DNA of 64,000 nt from JBFHIJ01 sp041596515 (GCA_041596515.1 JBFHIJ010000013.1:1-64000), one strand, 5' to 3'; shown: positions 38,620 to 47,745, numbered from the stretch's first letter. Translations and numbers: made by a program. The notes: generated from the letters alone by a model not told the origin.

Positions 38620-39606
38620 CTATGGCACTTCTACAGAGTTTAGCACTTCGTTAATAATGTCTTCTGATTGCACATTTTCTGCTTCAGCTTCATAAGTTAT
38701 ACCTATTCTGTGTCTCAATACATCATGACAGACTGCTCTGATATCTTCAGGTATAACGTAGCCTCTGCGCTTAATAAAAGCATAAGCTTTTGCTGCCATA
38801 GCCAACGCAATGGAGCCACGAGGAGATGCACCAAAGCTAATCCAGTTTTTAAGTTTGTCTAAGCCATATTGCTCAGGGAAGCGAGTTGCAAAGATAATAT
38901 CAAGTATATATTTCTCAATTTTTTCATCTATATAAACATCTTTTACTACGGATCTGGCATTAATGATATCTTCCGGTTTAAGTATCTTTTCAACTTTCGG
39001 ATAGTGTTGAGCTATATTTTGCCTTAGTATTAGGCGTTCGTCCTCTAAGTTCGGATAAGTAATAACCAATTTAAGCATAAAACGGTCTACTTGTGCTTCC
39101 GGTAACGGATACGTACCTTCCTGCTCTATAGGATTTTGGGTAGCGAGCACTAAAAAAGGCTCTTCCATCTTGAAAGTTTTATCGCCTATAGTGACCTGCC
39201 TTTCCTGCATAGATTCGAGCAGGGCAGCCTGCACTTTTGCAGGAGCACGGTTTATCTCATCTGCTAGAATAAAGTTAGCAAAGATTGGCCCTTGCCTTAT
39301 AGTAAATTCGTCTTTCTTTTGATTATATATTTGTGTACCTGTCAAGTCTGCAGGCAACAAATCAGGAGTAAACTGAATACGGCTAAATTTAGCATCAATA
39401 GCATGGGCAAGAGTGTTAATGGCTAAAGTTTTTGCAAGCCCGGGAACACCTTCTAATAGCACGTGCCCGTTAGAAAGTAGACCTATCAGAAGCCTTTCCA
39501 CCATGTACTTTTGGCCGACAATCACTTTGCCGATTTCCATCATTAGCATATCTACAAAAGCACTTTCCTTTTGTATGCGCTCGTTAATTTCTCTGAGATC
39601 GTTCAT
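38620..39606 (-). CDS. MoxR-family AAA+ ATPase
   Basis: A 328-aa MoxR-type ATPase, thought to act as a chaperone that loads cofactors or assembles VWA-containing partners. Walker A is LLEGVPGLAKTLAINTL near residue 53. Walker B and the following helix read ILADEINRAPAKVQAAL near 115. The sensor region is ATQNPIEQEGTYPLPEAQVD near 158. Its partners DUF58 and BatA lie downstream on the same strand, so this is the first gene of the bat-like operon. Confidence 0.94.
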   Translation of the reverse strand: MNDLREINERIQKESAFVDMLMMEIGKVIVGQKYMVERLLIGLLSNGHVLLEGVPGLAKTLAINTLAHAIDAKFSRIQFTPDLLPADLTGTQIYNQKKDEFTIRQGPIFANFILADEINRAPAKVQAALLESMQERQVTIGDKTFKMEEPFLVLATQNPIEQEGTYPLPEAQVDRFMLKLVITYPNLEDERLILRQNIAQHYPKVEKILKPEDIINARSVVKDVYIDEKIEKYILDIIFATRFPEQYGLDKLKNWISFGASPRGSIALAMAAKAYAFIKRRGYVIPEDIRAVCHDVLRHRIGITYEAEAENVQSEDIINEVLNSVEVP

Positions 39607-39858
39607 TGTCCAATTCCGATTATATTATACCACAAAATGCATTGATTTATACGAATAAAAAAAACTAAAGTTTAGAATTATTGTAAATAATAGCAAATAT
39701 TTATTAACCCTAAATATATTAATTATCTAAGAGATATGCGAGTAAAAAATTGGACAGTTGGAAGAAATTTAGTGGAATTGAAGTTTAGATAAATTATGAT
39801 TTGATATTAAATTAGTTTGCTTTATATTCAGCTATTAGTCAATTATAAGTTATGATGT

Positions 39859-40416
39859 ATGAGAACACTACTTTTAGCATTTATTTGTATGATGTTTTTG
39901 AGTATAGCTGCTGATGCGAAAGAAAAAAAATCAGTCTATTTTGAAAAGATCCCTAAGGCGTATTTAGAAAACAATAAATCAACGAGAGTGGATGTACTAA
40001 AGTTTGCACCTACTCTTGAAAACTATAATACAATAGTAGGTTTAATTGAGAAAGGTGACACCAATAATATTTCATATCTGTGTTCAATTCTTGATTCAAA
40101 TAAATCTATCGAAATGGTACCGGCAATCATGCGAATTGTAGATGACCATAGATTAGCATACACAACCTTTAGTATGTGGGATGGACCATCCGGTTCAGGC
40201 ACATTTGAAGACGAGTACTATGTCTCAACTCTAATGATTGCTATTTTGGAAAAGATATACCAATTCAAATTGGTTTATGATGAAGAGTATGAGACTATAA
40301 GAAAGGAATCTATGCCATATTTTGGTATTAGCGATGATAAGGGGAAACCAGTTGCTTCTGCATGGAAAAAGCTGTGGCACACAGATGGTAGGAACTATAA
40401 AAACTGGGGAAAATAA
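39859..40416 (+). pseudogene. N-terminal half of a stop-interrupted secreted protein
   Basis: A 185-aa frame with a clear signal peptide (residues 1-20, cleaved after ADA). The family is unknown. It ends at a TAA at 40414-40416. Reading past that stop in the same frame gives eight sense codons that run directly into the next listed frame (40441-41487). The two halves are therefore most simply one gene of about 541 codons split by a single nonsense codon. Only this half has an export signal, so the second part would not reach the envelope unless the stop is read through. Confidence 0.6.
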
Positions 40417-41487
40417 TTTTATAAAGAAAAACTGAAAGAATTGCAAAATTCAGATTATGTAGAAGATTATCAATTAAATTTTATAGTAGATTCTCCTTAT
40501 AGAAGAACAAAAGATACAACTATATGGAAAACATTACTTCCAAAAATTAAGAATGATGGTTTTTTATATTTAGAAACTGATGATATCTTCAAAGTTGAGA
40601 CAATGGAGCAGTTAGAATACGTGATGTTTGATAAGCAAAGCTTTATTGACATGTTTAAGTATATATCTGATTCCAAAAGTATTTCCTTTGAAAAAATACA
40701 AAAAGCTTTACAGGTTTATGCTGATAATGAACAAGGGGAGATTATCACTGCTCTGCTGACCCATGAAGTAATCAAAACTGCAATTATGGAAAATCCTGAC
40801 AGAAGCTTTTTCACAGATTCTTATATCTTAGATAAAATAAAGGAGTATCGTAAAAATCCTACTAAAACTGATAAACTATTTGATTTGCTTTATTTAGCTA
40901 ACAGAGAGGACAATCCTCAATACTTTATAGCAATGTCTCAAATGAAATTTTCAGAAAAATTAAGCTACATCTTAGATACCCTAAAAGATAAATTGCAGAA
41001 TAGAGCCGGGATTAAACTAATAGAGTCAGCTACATACGAGGATTTGACGTTCATTTTTAAAAATACTTCAGATGTGTACAAAATTTGTTTATCCAAAAGT
41101 GTATTTGAAACGCTTTCTTTTTCTATTGGGATTCCACTGTATAAATATAATCATAACGATATTCCTACTATACTTAGAATTCTCGAAAGATACGATGAAG
41201 AGCTTCTGTATAAACGCTATGCAAAGCTACTTTACCCTAAACTATATAATGGTGATAAACTCAACTACGAGTATGTAGAAAAAGAGTTAAAATCTCCTTT
41301 TGCTTTGAAGTACGAATATAATGATGTTCTTGAGTTTTCGCCTGTCTTTACTCTTATGAGGGCCTTGGAGGTAGAACACAATACTAGACTTGGCTATGAA
41401 TACCAATTTAATAAATATCATCCTAAAAACGTTCAAAAACGTATTGATGCCTGGATAGAGTATTTAGAAAGTAAGGGTAAGTTATAG
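40417..41487 (+). pseudogene. C-terminal half of the stop-interrupted protein
   Basis: This open stretch follows the TAA at 40414-40416 in the same frame. Its longest conventional frame starts at a TTG at 40441 with no clear ribosome site (348 aa). It is mainly helical, charged, and contains no motif I recognise. It has no signal peptide and no transmembrane segment. As it stands it could be expressed by reinitiation, by readthrough, or not at all. A convergent minus-strand gene ends 5 bp after its stop. Confidence 0.55.
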
Positions 41488-41492
41488 TAATA

Positions 41493-41840
41493 CTACACAA
41501 TAAAGCATTTCCAAAGGCAGTCTTGAGCATCTGTAATAATATGAAGCACCAACCCAATGCCGACTATTCTTATTGTTTTATTAGGAATGAAAAGCATTGC
41601 AAAGTAGATGACTATAGCAAGATATGAGTGAAGAGGGTGGAAGCCTATGCTACATCTGCTCGGGTCAAATATAGGAGTAGCAAGTAAGTGGTCTAGGTCT
41701 ATCAGCATTGTAGCAAGCATCAAAGCCCATACCTTTTTCCATTCATCACGAAAAAAGGCATAGGCTATAATGCCGGGAAAAACCAAATGTAAGAAATAGT
41801 GCACAGTGCTTTGTGCTATAAATATCAAATCTATGTCCAT
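41493..41840 (-). CDS. small DUF6122-like membrane protein
   Basis: A 115-aa protein with about four hydrophobic segments and conserved acid/His clusters (VHYFLHLVFPG, LIDLDHLLATP, GFHPLHSY, HIITDAQDC). These are the pattern of the DUF6122/YdjM-like membrane proteins found in Bacteroidota. The histidines and aspartates suggest a metal site, but no reaction is known for the family. It lies 11 bp downstream of the RelA/SpoT homologue and is probably co-transcribed. Confidence 0.7.
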   Translation of the reverse strand: MDIDLIFIAQSTVHYFLHLVFPGIIAYAFFRDEWKKVWALMLATMLIDLDHLLATPIFDPSRCSIGFHPLHSYLAIVIYFAMLFIPNKTIRIVGIGLVLHIITDAQDCLWKCFIV

Positions 41841-41851
41841 AATTCTTATTT

Positions 41852-43897
41852 TTACACTACATCCACAGATTCAATATCTGTACTGGATTGTAATTTATTG
41901 ACAAATTGGTTTAATTGCGACAAATCCTTGACCTCTATACTTACTTTCATGCCAAACATATAGTCGTTTATATCTTTCCTTTGCATTGAGTTAATAGCTA
42001 CTCCCATAGCAGACGAAACGTCTGTCAGTGCTTTTTGCATCAGGAAGTAGTTTTCACCAAATAGATTGACCACTGCCTGCTGAAGCGAAGCAGTAAGCTC
42101 CCATTCGGCAGGTTTGATGCGCTCAGGATCCATTTCCCCTAATTTATAATGCTTACATCTCTGTGCATGGATTTTTATATCTGATTTGCTTGTCACATAA
42201 GCAATAATTGCTTCACCCTTGATTGGGTTACAGCATTTCGCAAGTTTGGTGATTATCCCTACTTTATCTTCCACTTTTATCTTTGGCGCTCTATTAAGCA
42301 GAGCCTGATTAGTAGACTTTTGCAATCCAAAATCATTAGATTTTGCGAATGCATCAGGATATAGTTTTCTTAGTAGAGTTTGGGTCAGTTTCAGTGATTT
42401 AATAGCTACTGCAGAGTAAAAGTCATCCATATTTTTAAAACCTACTTTTATTAGGTTTGTTTTAAACTTTGCATCCTCCGCATGACCTTCAAGTTTATTT
42501 TTGTAGCGCTTTTTGAATCTCTCCCAAAGTCGTTTGCCGTCTTCTAATATTTGAGCTTGCTCGTTTTTCTTTATCCATAGTAATATTTTAGACCGGGCTT
42601 TGCTTGTTTGGCATAAATCTAACCAGTCTCTCGAAGGGGTCGCATTTGGATTTGTAATAACCTCAACCACATCTCCGGAATTTAAGGGAGTTTTAAGCTT
42701 TGCCAGCTTGCCGTTTATTTTAACGCCCACAAGCTTTTCACCGATATCAGTATGAATGCCGTAAGCAAAATCAATGGCAGTAGAGCCAAGCTTAAGCGAC
42801 TTTACATCGCCTTTTGGAGTAAGCACATGTATATTATCAGTTTTCAAATCTGATTTCATAAGCTTCTGAAGCTCATAAGGATTTTGGAAATATTCATCAT
42901 TTTCCAAAAACTCTTTCAATCGAAGTATCCATGTATCAGCAGATATGCCTTCTTTGTATGCCCAGTGAGCTGCGGAGCCGTACTCAGCTTCGCGGTGCAT
43001 ATCATCAGTCCTTATCTGAATTTCAAATCTGTCGCCACTTCTCGTTACAACTGTTGTCTGGATGGAGCGGTAACCATTCGCTTTTGGGAAAGTAATCCAA
43101 TCACGAAATCTCTTTTCAATAGGAATCCAATTCCTATGCACAGCTCCTAAGGCAAGGTAACAGCTGTCTACATCTTTAAGTATAACTCGAAGAGCCATCA
43201 AATCATAAACATCTTCAATGGAAATATTCTGATTGATTAGCTTTAAATATATACTATAAAGTCTTTTAACTCTAAACTGGATTTTACCTTCTATGCTATG
43301 CTTTGCTAAAGTGATTTTAAGATTATTCTTCATATCCTCAAGCTTAGAGTTCAAATTTTCTCTGTGCTTTTCGATAGCATTATCAAGTTTTTTAAATTCT
43401 TTTGGGTATAGATACTGAAAAGAGAGATCATCCATTTCAGTATAAATTTTTCTTATTCCTAACCTGTGAGCTATAGGAGAATATAGATATAAACACTCTT
43501 CAGCAATCTTTAGCAGATCAGAGCTTTCATTATCAATAGATTCTTTCAGAGCGATAAGCCTCTCGGAAAGTACTATAAAAATAAGATTCAAATCACTTAC
43601 TAAGCCGATAAATTGCTTACGGAGTTGCAGTATTTGCTTTTTAGTATCAGGAAAAGAAATAGAAGATATACGTTTTAATAGTTCTAGTTTCTTACCTGTT
43701 TCTTCGCCAAATTTATCAATAATGGATTGTTTTATCTCGTGATTGTCTATATCTGCATATATTAAAGAAGCCAAATTGGAATATTCGTCTGACCGAGTAA
43801 CATTGTACACAAGTTCTTGTATCCGTTTAGCTTTATCTATACTGCCTTCATACATTGTAGAAAGAAAATCTAATGTTGCATTGGAAACTGCTTCCAT
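41852..43897 (-). CDS. long RelA/SpoT homologue, hydrolase domain degenerate
   Basis: A 681-aa (p)ppGpp enzyme. The N-terminal hydrolase region (about 1-150) is recognisable but has lost the HD signature: the usual LLHDVVEDT position reads SLIYADIDNHE, and the later ADRLHNMRT position reads SERLIALKES. The synthetase domain (about 205-330) looks intact, with YDLMALRVI, RFRDWITFPKANGYRSIQTT and EIQIRTDDMHREAEYGSAAHW. TGS (about 352-415) and a C-terminal ACT domain follow. It should make but not degrade (p)ppGpp, like E. coli RelA. It lies 275 bp from the tRNA-Asn genes. Confidence 0.9.
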   Translation of the reverse strand: MEAVSNATLDFLSTMYEGSIDKAKRIQELVYNVTRSDEYSNLASLIYADIDNHEIKQSIIDKFGEETGKKLELLKRISSISFPDTKKQILQLRKQFIGLVSDLNLIFIVLSERLIALKESIDNESSDLLKIAEECLYLYSPIAHRLGIRKIYTEMDDLSFQYLYPKEFKKLDNAIEKHRENLNSKLEDMKNNLKITLAKHSIEGKIQFRVKRLYSIYLKLINQNISIEDVYDLMALRVILKDVDSCYLALGAVHRNWIPIEKRFRDWITFPKANGYRSIQTTVVTRSGDRFEIQIRTDDMHREAEYGSAAHWAYKEGISADTWILRLKEFLENDEYFQNPYELQKLMKSDLKTDNIHVLTPKGDVKSLKLGSTAIDFAYGIHTDIGEKLVGVKINGKLAKLKTPLNSGDVVEVITNPNATPSRDWLDLCQTSKARSKILLWIKKNEQAQILEDGKRLWERFKKRYKNKLEGHAEDAKFKTNLIKVGFKNMDDFYSAVAIKSLKLTQTLLRKLYPDAFAKSNDFGLQKSTNQALLNRAPKIKVEDKVGIITKLAKCCNPIKGEAIIAYVTSKSDIKIHAQRCKHYKLGEMDPERIKPAEWELTASLQQAVVNLFGENYFLMQKALTDVSSAMGVAINSMQRKDINDYMFGMKVSIEVKDLSQLNQFVNKLQSSTDIESVDVV

Positions 43898-44067
43898 ATC
43901 CCACCTTTAAGAATATACTTCACCAACTACTGAAACGAAACAAATGAATGAGTAGTTTTGTAATTTAACCGAAAATCAGCAAATATAAAAGATGATAGAA
44001 AAAAAGTGCTGAGCGGAATGGCAAGCTTGTCAAACAGAATATATGTTTTGAGCAATTACAATAGCTT

Positions 44068-44089
44068 AGCCCCCGACAAAGGGTTTGGG
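44068..44089. repeat. 22-bp C/G-rich repeat, copy 1
   Basis: The element is AGCCCC-Y-GACAA-R-GGGTTTGGG. The second copy starts 41 bp on, with two differences. The CCCC/GGGG arms can form a small hairpin. It lies between relA and the tRNA terminator. Confidence 0.6.
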
Positions 44090-44108
44090 TGGGTGCACAA
44101 AATAAATC

Positions 44109-44130
44109 AGCCCCTGACAAGGGGTTTGGG
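44109..44130. repeat. 22-bp C/G-rich repeat, copy 2
   Basis: This copy is the more symmetric one: CCCC-TGACAA-GGGG, followed by TTTGGG. The GC content is unlike the surrounding AT-rich DNA. Confidence 0.6.
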
Positions 44131-44140
44131 GTTAATACAA

Positions 44141-44171
44141 AAAAAGCTAACCCTATACGGATTAGCTTTTT
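44141..44171 (-). terminator. terminator of the tRNA-Asn transcript
   Basis: AAAAAGCTAA pairs with TTAGCTTTTT around an 11-nt loop. It begins 2 bp beyond the 3' end of the last tRNA on the minus strand and gives U-runs on both strands. Confidence 0.75.
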
Positions 44172-44172
44172 G

Positions 44173-44246
44173 CTCCTGAGCACGGACTTGAACCGCGGAC
44201 CCTCTGATTAACAGTCAGATGCTCTAACCAGCTGAGCTACTCAGGA
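44173..44246 (-). tRNA. tRNA-Asn(GTT), copy 1
   Basis: A 74-nt cloverleaf. The acceptor arms are TCCTGAG and CTCAGGA, the D arm GCTCAGCTGGTTAGAGC, the anticodon loop CTGTTAATC with anticodon GTT, and the T arm GCGGTTCAAGTCCGTGC. The discriminator is G and the 3' CCA is not encoded. Confidence 0.93.
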
Positions 44247-44287
44247 ATAAACTTACACGAGGTAAGTATCAGTTCGATTTTCAATGG

Positions 44288-44361
44288 CTCCTGAGCACGG
44301 ACTTGAACCGCGGACCCTCTGATTAACAGTCAGATGCTCTAACCAGCTGAGCTACTCAGGA
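44288..44361 (-). tRNA. tRNA-Asn(GTT), copy 2
   Basis: Identical in sequence to copy 1. The discriminator G is followed by CCA in the DNA here, probably by chance, since the other two copies lack it. A hairpin lies between it and copy 3. Confidence 0.93.
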
Positions 44362-44364
44362 ATC

Positions 44365-44398
44365 AAAAGAGAAAACAAACTTAACTGTTTTTCTCTTT
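44365..44398 (-). other. hairpin between tRNA copies 3 and 2
   Basis: AAAGAGAAAACA pairs with TGTTTTTCTCTTT with one bulge. On the minus strand it follows copy 3 and could act as a processing signal or a weak terminator. A T12 tract lies at 44433-44444 on the plus strand. Confidence 0.45.
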
Positions 44399-44455
44399 AA
44401 GTGCAAGAAAAATTTCCTTACACTAGAAAATCTTTTTTTTTTTTGAGAACTAAAG

Positions 44456-44529
44456 CTCCTGAGCACGGACTTGAACCGCGGACCCTCTGATTAACAGTCA
44501 GATGCTCTAACCAGCTGAGCTACTCAGGA
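44456..44529 (-). tRNA. tRNA-Asn(GTT), copy 3 (promoter-proximal)
   Basis: Identical in sequence to copies 1 and 2, 74 nt. It is the first of the array. The promoter at 44542-44573 lies just upstream and would start transcription a few bases before its 5' end. Confidence 0.93.
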
Positions 44530-44541
44530 ATCAAAGCGACA

Positions 44542-44573
44542 CAAAAATAGACTATTTTATAAAATTATGCAAG
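44542..44573 (-). promoter_or_regulatory. Bacteroidota promoter of the tRNA-Asn array
   Basis: Read on the minus strand, CTTG (44573-44570), a 20-bp spacer and TATTTTTG (44549-44542) fit TTTG-N19-21-TAnnTTTG, with one mismatch in the -33 box. Predicted start near 44535, about 6 nt before the tRNA. Confidence 0.72.
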
Positions 44574-44610
44574 AATTATTTTATATTGCATAAAAAAAAT
44601 GAGCGGTCTG

Positions 44611-45357
44611 ATGATAGAGCAAACTGAAGCTATAGTGTTGCACACCAGAAAATTTGGAGATACAAGTAAGATAGTTAATTTATATACCAAAGACTTCGGT
44701 AAAATAACTGTAATAGCAAAAGGAGTCAGAAAGGCAAAATCTAAATATGGTTCTGCTCTTGAGCCGTTAAGCTATATTGAAATTAAGTTTTATCATAAAC
44801 CAAATCGTGACTTGCATATTTTAGCAGAAGCTGATATTTTAGTGCCTTATCGCAAAATAAGTAGTTCTTTTAATCATCTTGGTGTCGGGCTGATAATTTC
44901 AGAGTCTATACTAATCACTCAAGAGCTAAATGCGCCACATCCGGAGCTATTTGATTTCTTTAAAGTGATATTAGAGGACTTGAACTCACTGCCTGCATCT
45001 CCTTATACTTTTTTTGTAAGCTTTGGCATACATTTAGCTATAGAATTAGGGTTCGAGTTCGACCCGCATCTGCTCGAAGATTTGGATATGTTTAAATTGG
45101 GCAAACCACACTGCGATTTCTCTTTAGAAAGTGGTTGCTTGATAGACAGAACAAATTTTTCAACCAATTATATTACAATTGCGAAAGAAACGTATATAAA
45201 ATTGTATTATATTTTTATATTGGAGCATAGCAAAATCTCTGAAATAGAACTTAGCGATAAAGAAGCGAGTGAACTAATCGATTTCTTTGCTAAATATTTT
45301 GCTTTCCATATGGATAAAAAAGTTTTTTTTAAGTCTAAACAGTTGTTTTTGAAGTAG
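44611..45357 (+). CDS. recO: DNA repair protein RecO
   Basis: Works with RecF and RecR to load RecA on single-strand gaps. The N-terminal OB fold shows IEQTEAIVLHTRKFGDTSKI, then IAKGVRKAKSKYGSALEPL near residue 43. The C-terminal helical domain has the zinc-type position degenerate: only one cysteine cluster, PHCDFSLESGCL, remains near 170. I chose the ATG at 44611 because RecO proteins normally begin with this residue pattern. The ATG at 44599 would add four residues. The CorC-type gene follows after 9 bp. Confidence 0.9.
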   Translation: MIEQTEAIVLHTRKFGDTSKIVNLYTKDFGKITVIAKGVRKAKSKYGSALEPLSYIEIKFYHKPNRDLHILAEADILVPYRKISSSFNHLGVGLIISESILITQELNAPHPELFDFFKVILEDLNSLPASPYTFFVSFGIHLAIELGFEFDPHLLEDLDMFKLGKPHCDFSLESGCLIDRTNFSTNYITIAKETYIKLYYIFILEHSKISEIELSDKEASELIDFFAKYFAFHMDKKVFFKSKQLFLK

Positions 45358-45366
45358 AAGAAAAAT

Positions 45367-46671
45367 ATGATATCGGACATAGCCCTGACCCTGTTATTCG
45401 TAATTTTAAACGGTTTTTTTGTGGCAGCTGAGTTTGCCTTAGTGAAAGTTAGAGCTTCGCAGATTGAATTAAGAGTTCGCGAAGGTAATAAAATGGCTAA
45501 GATTGCTCAAGTAATGGTTGCCCATCTTGATGGATACCTATCTGCTACTCAGCTTGGTATTACTCTTGCATCGCTGGGGCTTGGCTGGATAGGCGAGAGC
45601 GTAGTTGCCCAGCTTGTTATTAACTCCTTTGATTTTGCAGGCATAGCGCTTGCCCCTGAGACCGCTCACAGCATAGCACTTCCACTTTCGTTTGCTCTAA
45701 TTACATTTCTGCATATTGTTTTTGGAGAGCTTGCTCCTAAATCGCTTGCTATACAGTATTCAGAGCAGGTTGCACTTGGTATATCTTTACCTTTGCGAGT
45801 ATTTTATGTTGTATTCAAACCATTTATCTGGTTCCTAAATTACATTGCAAATATGCTTCTTCGTATGATAGGAGTGAAGCCACCTTCGGAAGGCTCAGAA
45901 TTGCATTCCCCTGAGGAGTTAAAATATATTATAGCCGAAAGTAGCAGAAGTGGCGTTCTTGATGACTCTGAGCAGAAAATGATACAAAATGTGTTTGACT
46001 TTGCAGAAACTCAAGTAAAACAGATAATGATACCAAGAAATAAAATCATAGGTATCGAAGTGAACATGACAAAAGAAGAAACTATAGATGTTATAATTGA
46101 TGAAGGCTATTCTCGCTTACCGGTATACGAAGGTAATATTGATAATATCATTGGGATGGTCTTTGCTAAAGATATACTTGCACTGCTTAGAACCTCCGAA
46201 GATTTTAATTTAAAAGATGTACTCCGTAAGCCATATTTTGTATCAGAAGACAGTATGATAGATGATTTGCTCCGCTCGCTGCAGAGACGCAAGATGCACA
46301 TAGCAATCGTGCTGAACGAGTTTGGTGGCACTGCCGGGCTAGTAACACTAGAAGATATACTGGAAGAGATTGTGGGCGAAATACAGGACGAATATGACGA
46401 AGAAATACCACTGCTCAAAAAGTTATCGGACCAAGAATACTCAATCTCAGCTGAGATGATAATAGATGACGCAAATGACTACCTGCCTATAGATTTGCCG
46501 GAAAGTGAAGACTACGAAACTCTTGGTGGGCTAATCACTTCCGAAACCGGCAGAATACCGGAAGTTGGCGAAATTATCGAATTTGACGAATTCTTCGCTC
46601 GAATTGTAGACAGAACAACTCGCCAAATCCAGTCTGTTGTTATTAAAATCAAAGCGAGAGAAGAAGAATAG
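45367..46671 (+). CDS. CNNM/CorC-type transporter with CBS domains
   Basis: A 434-aa hemolysin C-like (TlyC/CorC) membrane protein. It begins with the four-helix DUF21/CNNM domain (about 1-190), including LNGFFVAAEFALVKVRASQI near residue 14. Two CBS domains (about 215-330) carry IMIPRNKIIGIE and GTAGLVTLEDILEEIVGEI. The C-terminal CorC_HlyC domain covers about 345-430. Characterised CNNM-family proteins export magnesium or cobalt. The hemolysin label in older annotation is not supported by function. It lies in an operon with recO and has a terminator overlapping its stop. Confidence 0.92.
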   Translation: MISDIALTLLFVILNGFFVAAEFALVKVRASQIELRVREGNKMAKIAQVMVAHLDGYLSATQLGITLASLGLGWIGESVVAQLVINSFDFAGIALAPETAHSIALPLSFALITFLHIVFGELAPKSLAIQYSEQVALGISLPLRVFYVVFKPFIWFLNYIANMLLRMIGVKPPSEGSELHSPEELKYIIAESSRSGVLDDSEQKMIQNVFDFAETQVKQIMIPRNKIIGIEVNMTKEETIDVIIDEGYSRLPVYEGNIDNIIGMVFAKDILALLRTSEDFNLKDVLRKPYFVSEDSMIDDLLRSLQRRKMHIAIVLNEFGGTAGLVTLEDILEEIVGEIQDEYDEEIPLLKKLSDQEYSISAEMIIDDANDYLPIDLPESEDYETLGGLITSETGRIPEVGEIIEFDEFFARIVDRTTRQIQSVVIKIKAREEE

Positions 46672-46693
46672 TAGGGATTACTCTTCTTCTTTT
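46659..46693 (+). terminator. terminator overlapping the CorC-type stop codon
   Basis: AGAAGAAGAATAGT pairs with the T/C-rich stretch ending in CTTCTTCTTTT, with one mismatch. It lies across the TAG at 46669-46671 and is followed by a T-run. Confidence 0.5.
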
Positions 46694-46765
46694 ATGGACT
46701 TGTTAAAGAAAAGGATAAGATAAATAATAGAAATTTTAAAGTAAAGCTTAGTATATAAAACCACT

Positions 46766-47632
46766 TCAAATTTTAGCAAACCATTCTTTTTTAATTTTTA
46801 CTCTTTCAATAAGTTCAGTTTCTGTACCAAGACTAAATTCTTTAAGTTTTTCACAAAGTAATTCTCCATCTATTAAATCAATCGGTGGTGCGCCATCCCT
46901 TGTAGCTTCTTTTATAGCTTCACGTGTAAAAGTACCTGTTGTAATAAACAATCCTTTATCGGCTCTGCCTTGCATAGCTCCTCTAAAATCTCTTATCTGA
47001 CTAGGACTAACAGAACCTTTATACCTTTTACATTGAAAAATAATGTGAAAACTCAGAAATCCACTAATTTTTACAATCCCTTTACCATCTATGCCACCAT
47101 CCCCTATTTTACCTGTAACTTCAACTTGTGTAAATCCACTTTCTCTTAATAGTCTTTGAGCAAGTCTTTCAAAAGCATCTGGAGTTATATTCAAAATTGT
47201 ATTCAATAATTCTTCTTTCCAACTAGAATCATCACTATCTAAATGTTCATTTAGTTGTGGTTGTCTTATTTGCTTTGGCAATTTGTTCTGAACTCTTCCT
47301 TGCTCTCTGACAGTTTGAACAATCTCATCACTATTCAATATACTGATATCTATATCAGAATTTGACAAAGACCAAACTCCCCTTGTAGAATTATCTAACA
47401 AGCCATATTTTTTAAGATATGTCCTAGACCATGCTAGTCTATAATCAATTTCACTTTGCAAACCATTTTCATCATGAGTCACTTGTAATACATCTTCATC
47501 AATATTAGCGGTGCGATAAACTTCTTCATTAATTTCTTCAATTTTACCAGAGCCTCCCAGTTTTATGATTGCTTTCAAAGTTGGAATCAGAAGTTGGTGA
47601 TAAGCTGGAATTTTTGTCTTGTTTTTAGCCAT
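46766..47632 (-). CDS. Mrr-family restriction endonuclease, solitary
   Basis: A 288-aa protein with an N-terminal winged-helix Mrr_N domain (about 10-95) and a C-terminal Mrr catalytic domain (about 145-285). The nuclease signature is GDGGIDG near residue 183 followed by IFQCKRYKG (D...QxK type). Mrr enzymes are type IV restriction systems cutting modified DNA. No methylase or specificity subunit is adjacent, which fits type IV. It is separated from the neighbours by intergenic DNA on both sides and may be a horizontally acquired defence gene, though composition does not stand out. Confidence 0.9.
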   Translation of the reverse strand: MAKNKTKIPAYHQLLIPTLKAIIKLGGSGKIEEINEEVYRTANIDEDVLQVTHDENGLQSEIDYRLAWSRTYLKKYGLLDNSTRGVWSLSNSDIDISILNSDEIVQTVREQGRVQNKLPKQIRQPQLNEHLDSDDSSWKEELLNTILNITPDAFERLAQRLLRESGFTQVEVTGKIGDGGIDGKGIVKISGFLSFHIIFQCKRYKGSVSPSQIRDFRGAMQGRADKGLFITTGTFTREAIKEATRDGAPPIDLIDGELLCEKLKEFSLGTETELIERVKIKKEWFAKI

Positions 47633-47745
47633 AGTAATACTTTGATTTCATAAACATCCGCAATATTACAACAAATAAGATCAACTAGCAAAACAAATCA
47701 TTAATAGATTTATAATATTAAGAACTTGTTTTTACTCTGTTTTTT

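Noticed and set aside
39607..39858. 18-codon frame before the interrupted gene
   Set aside because: Too short, no ribosome site and no conservation evidence.
44173..44529. Three near-identical 74-bp blocks considered as a CRISPR-like array
   Set aside because: Each block folds as tRNA-Asn, and the spacers have unequal lengths.
46107..46418. 103-aa Ser/Ile-rich minus-strand frame
   Set aside because: It is antisense to the CBS domains of the CorC-type gene.
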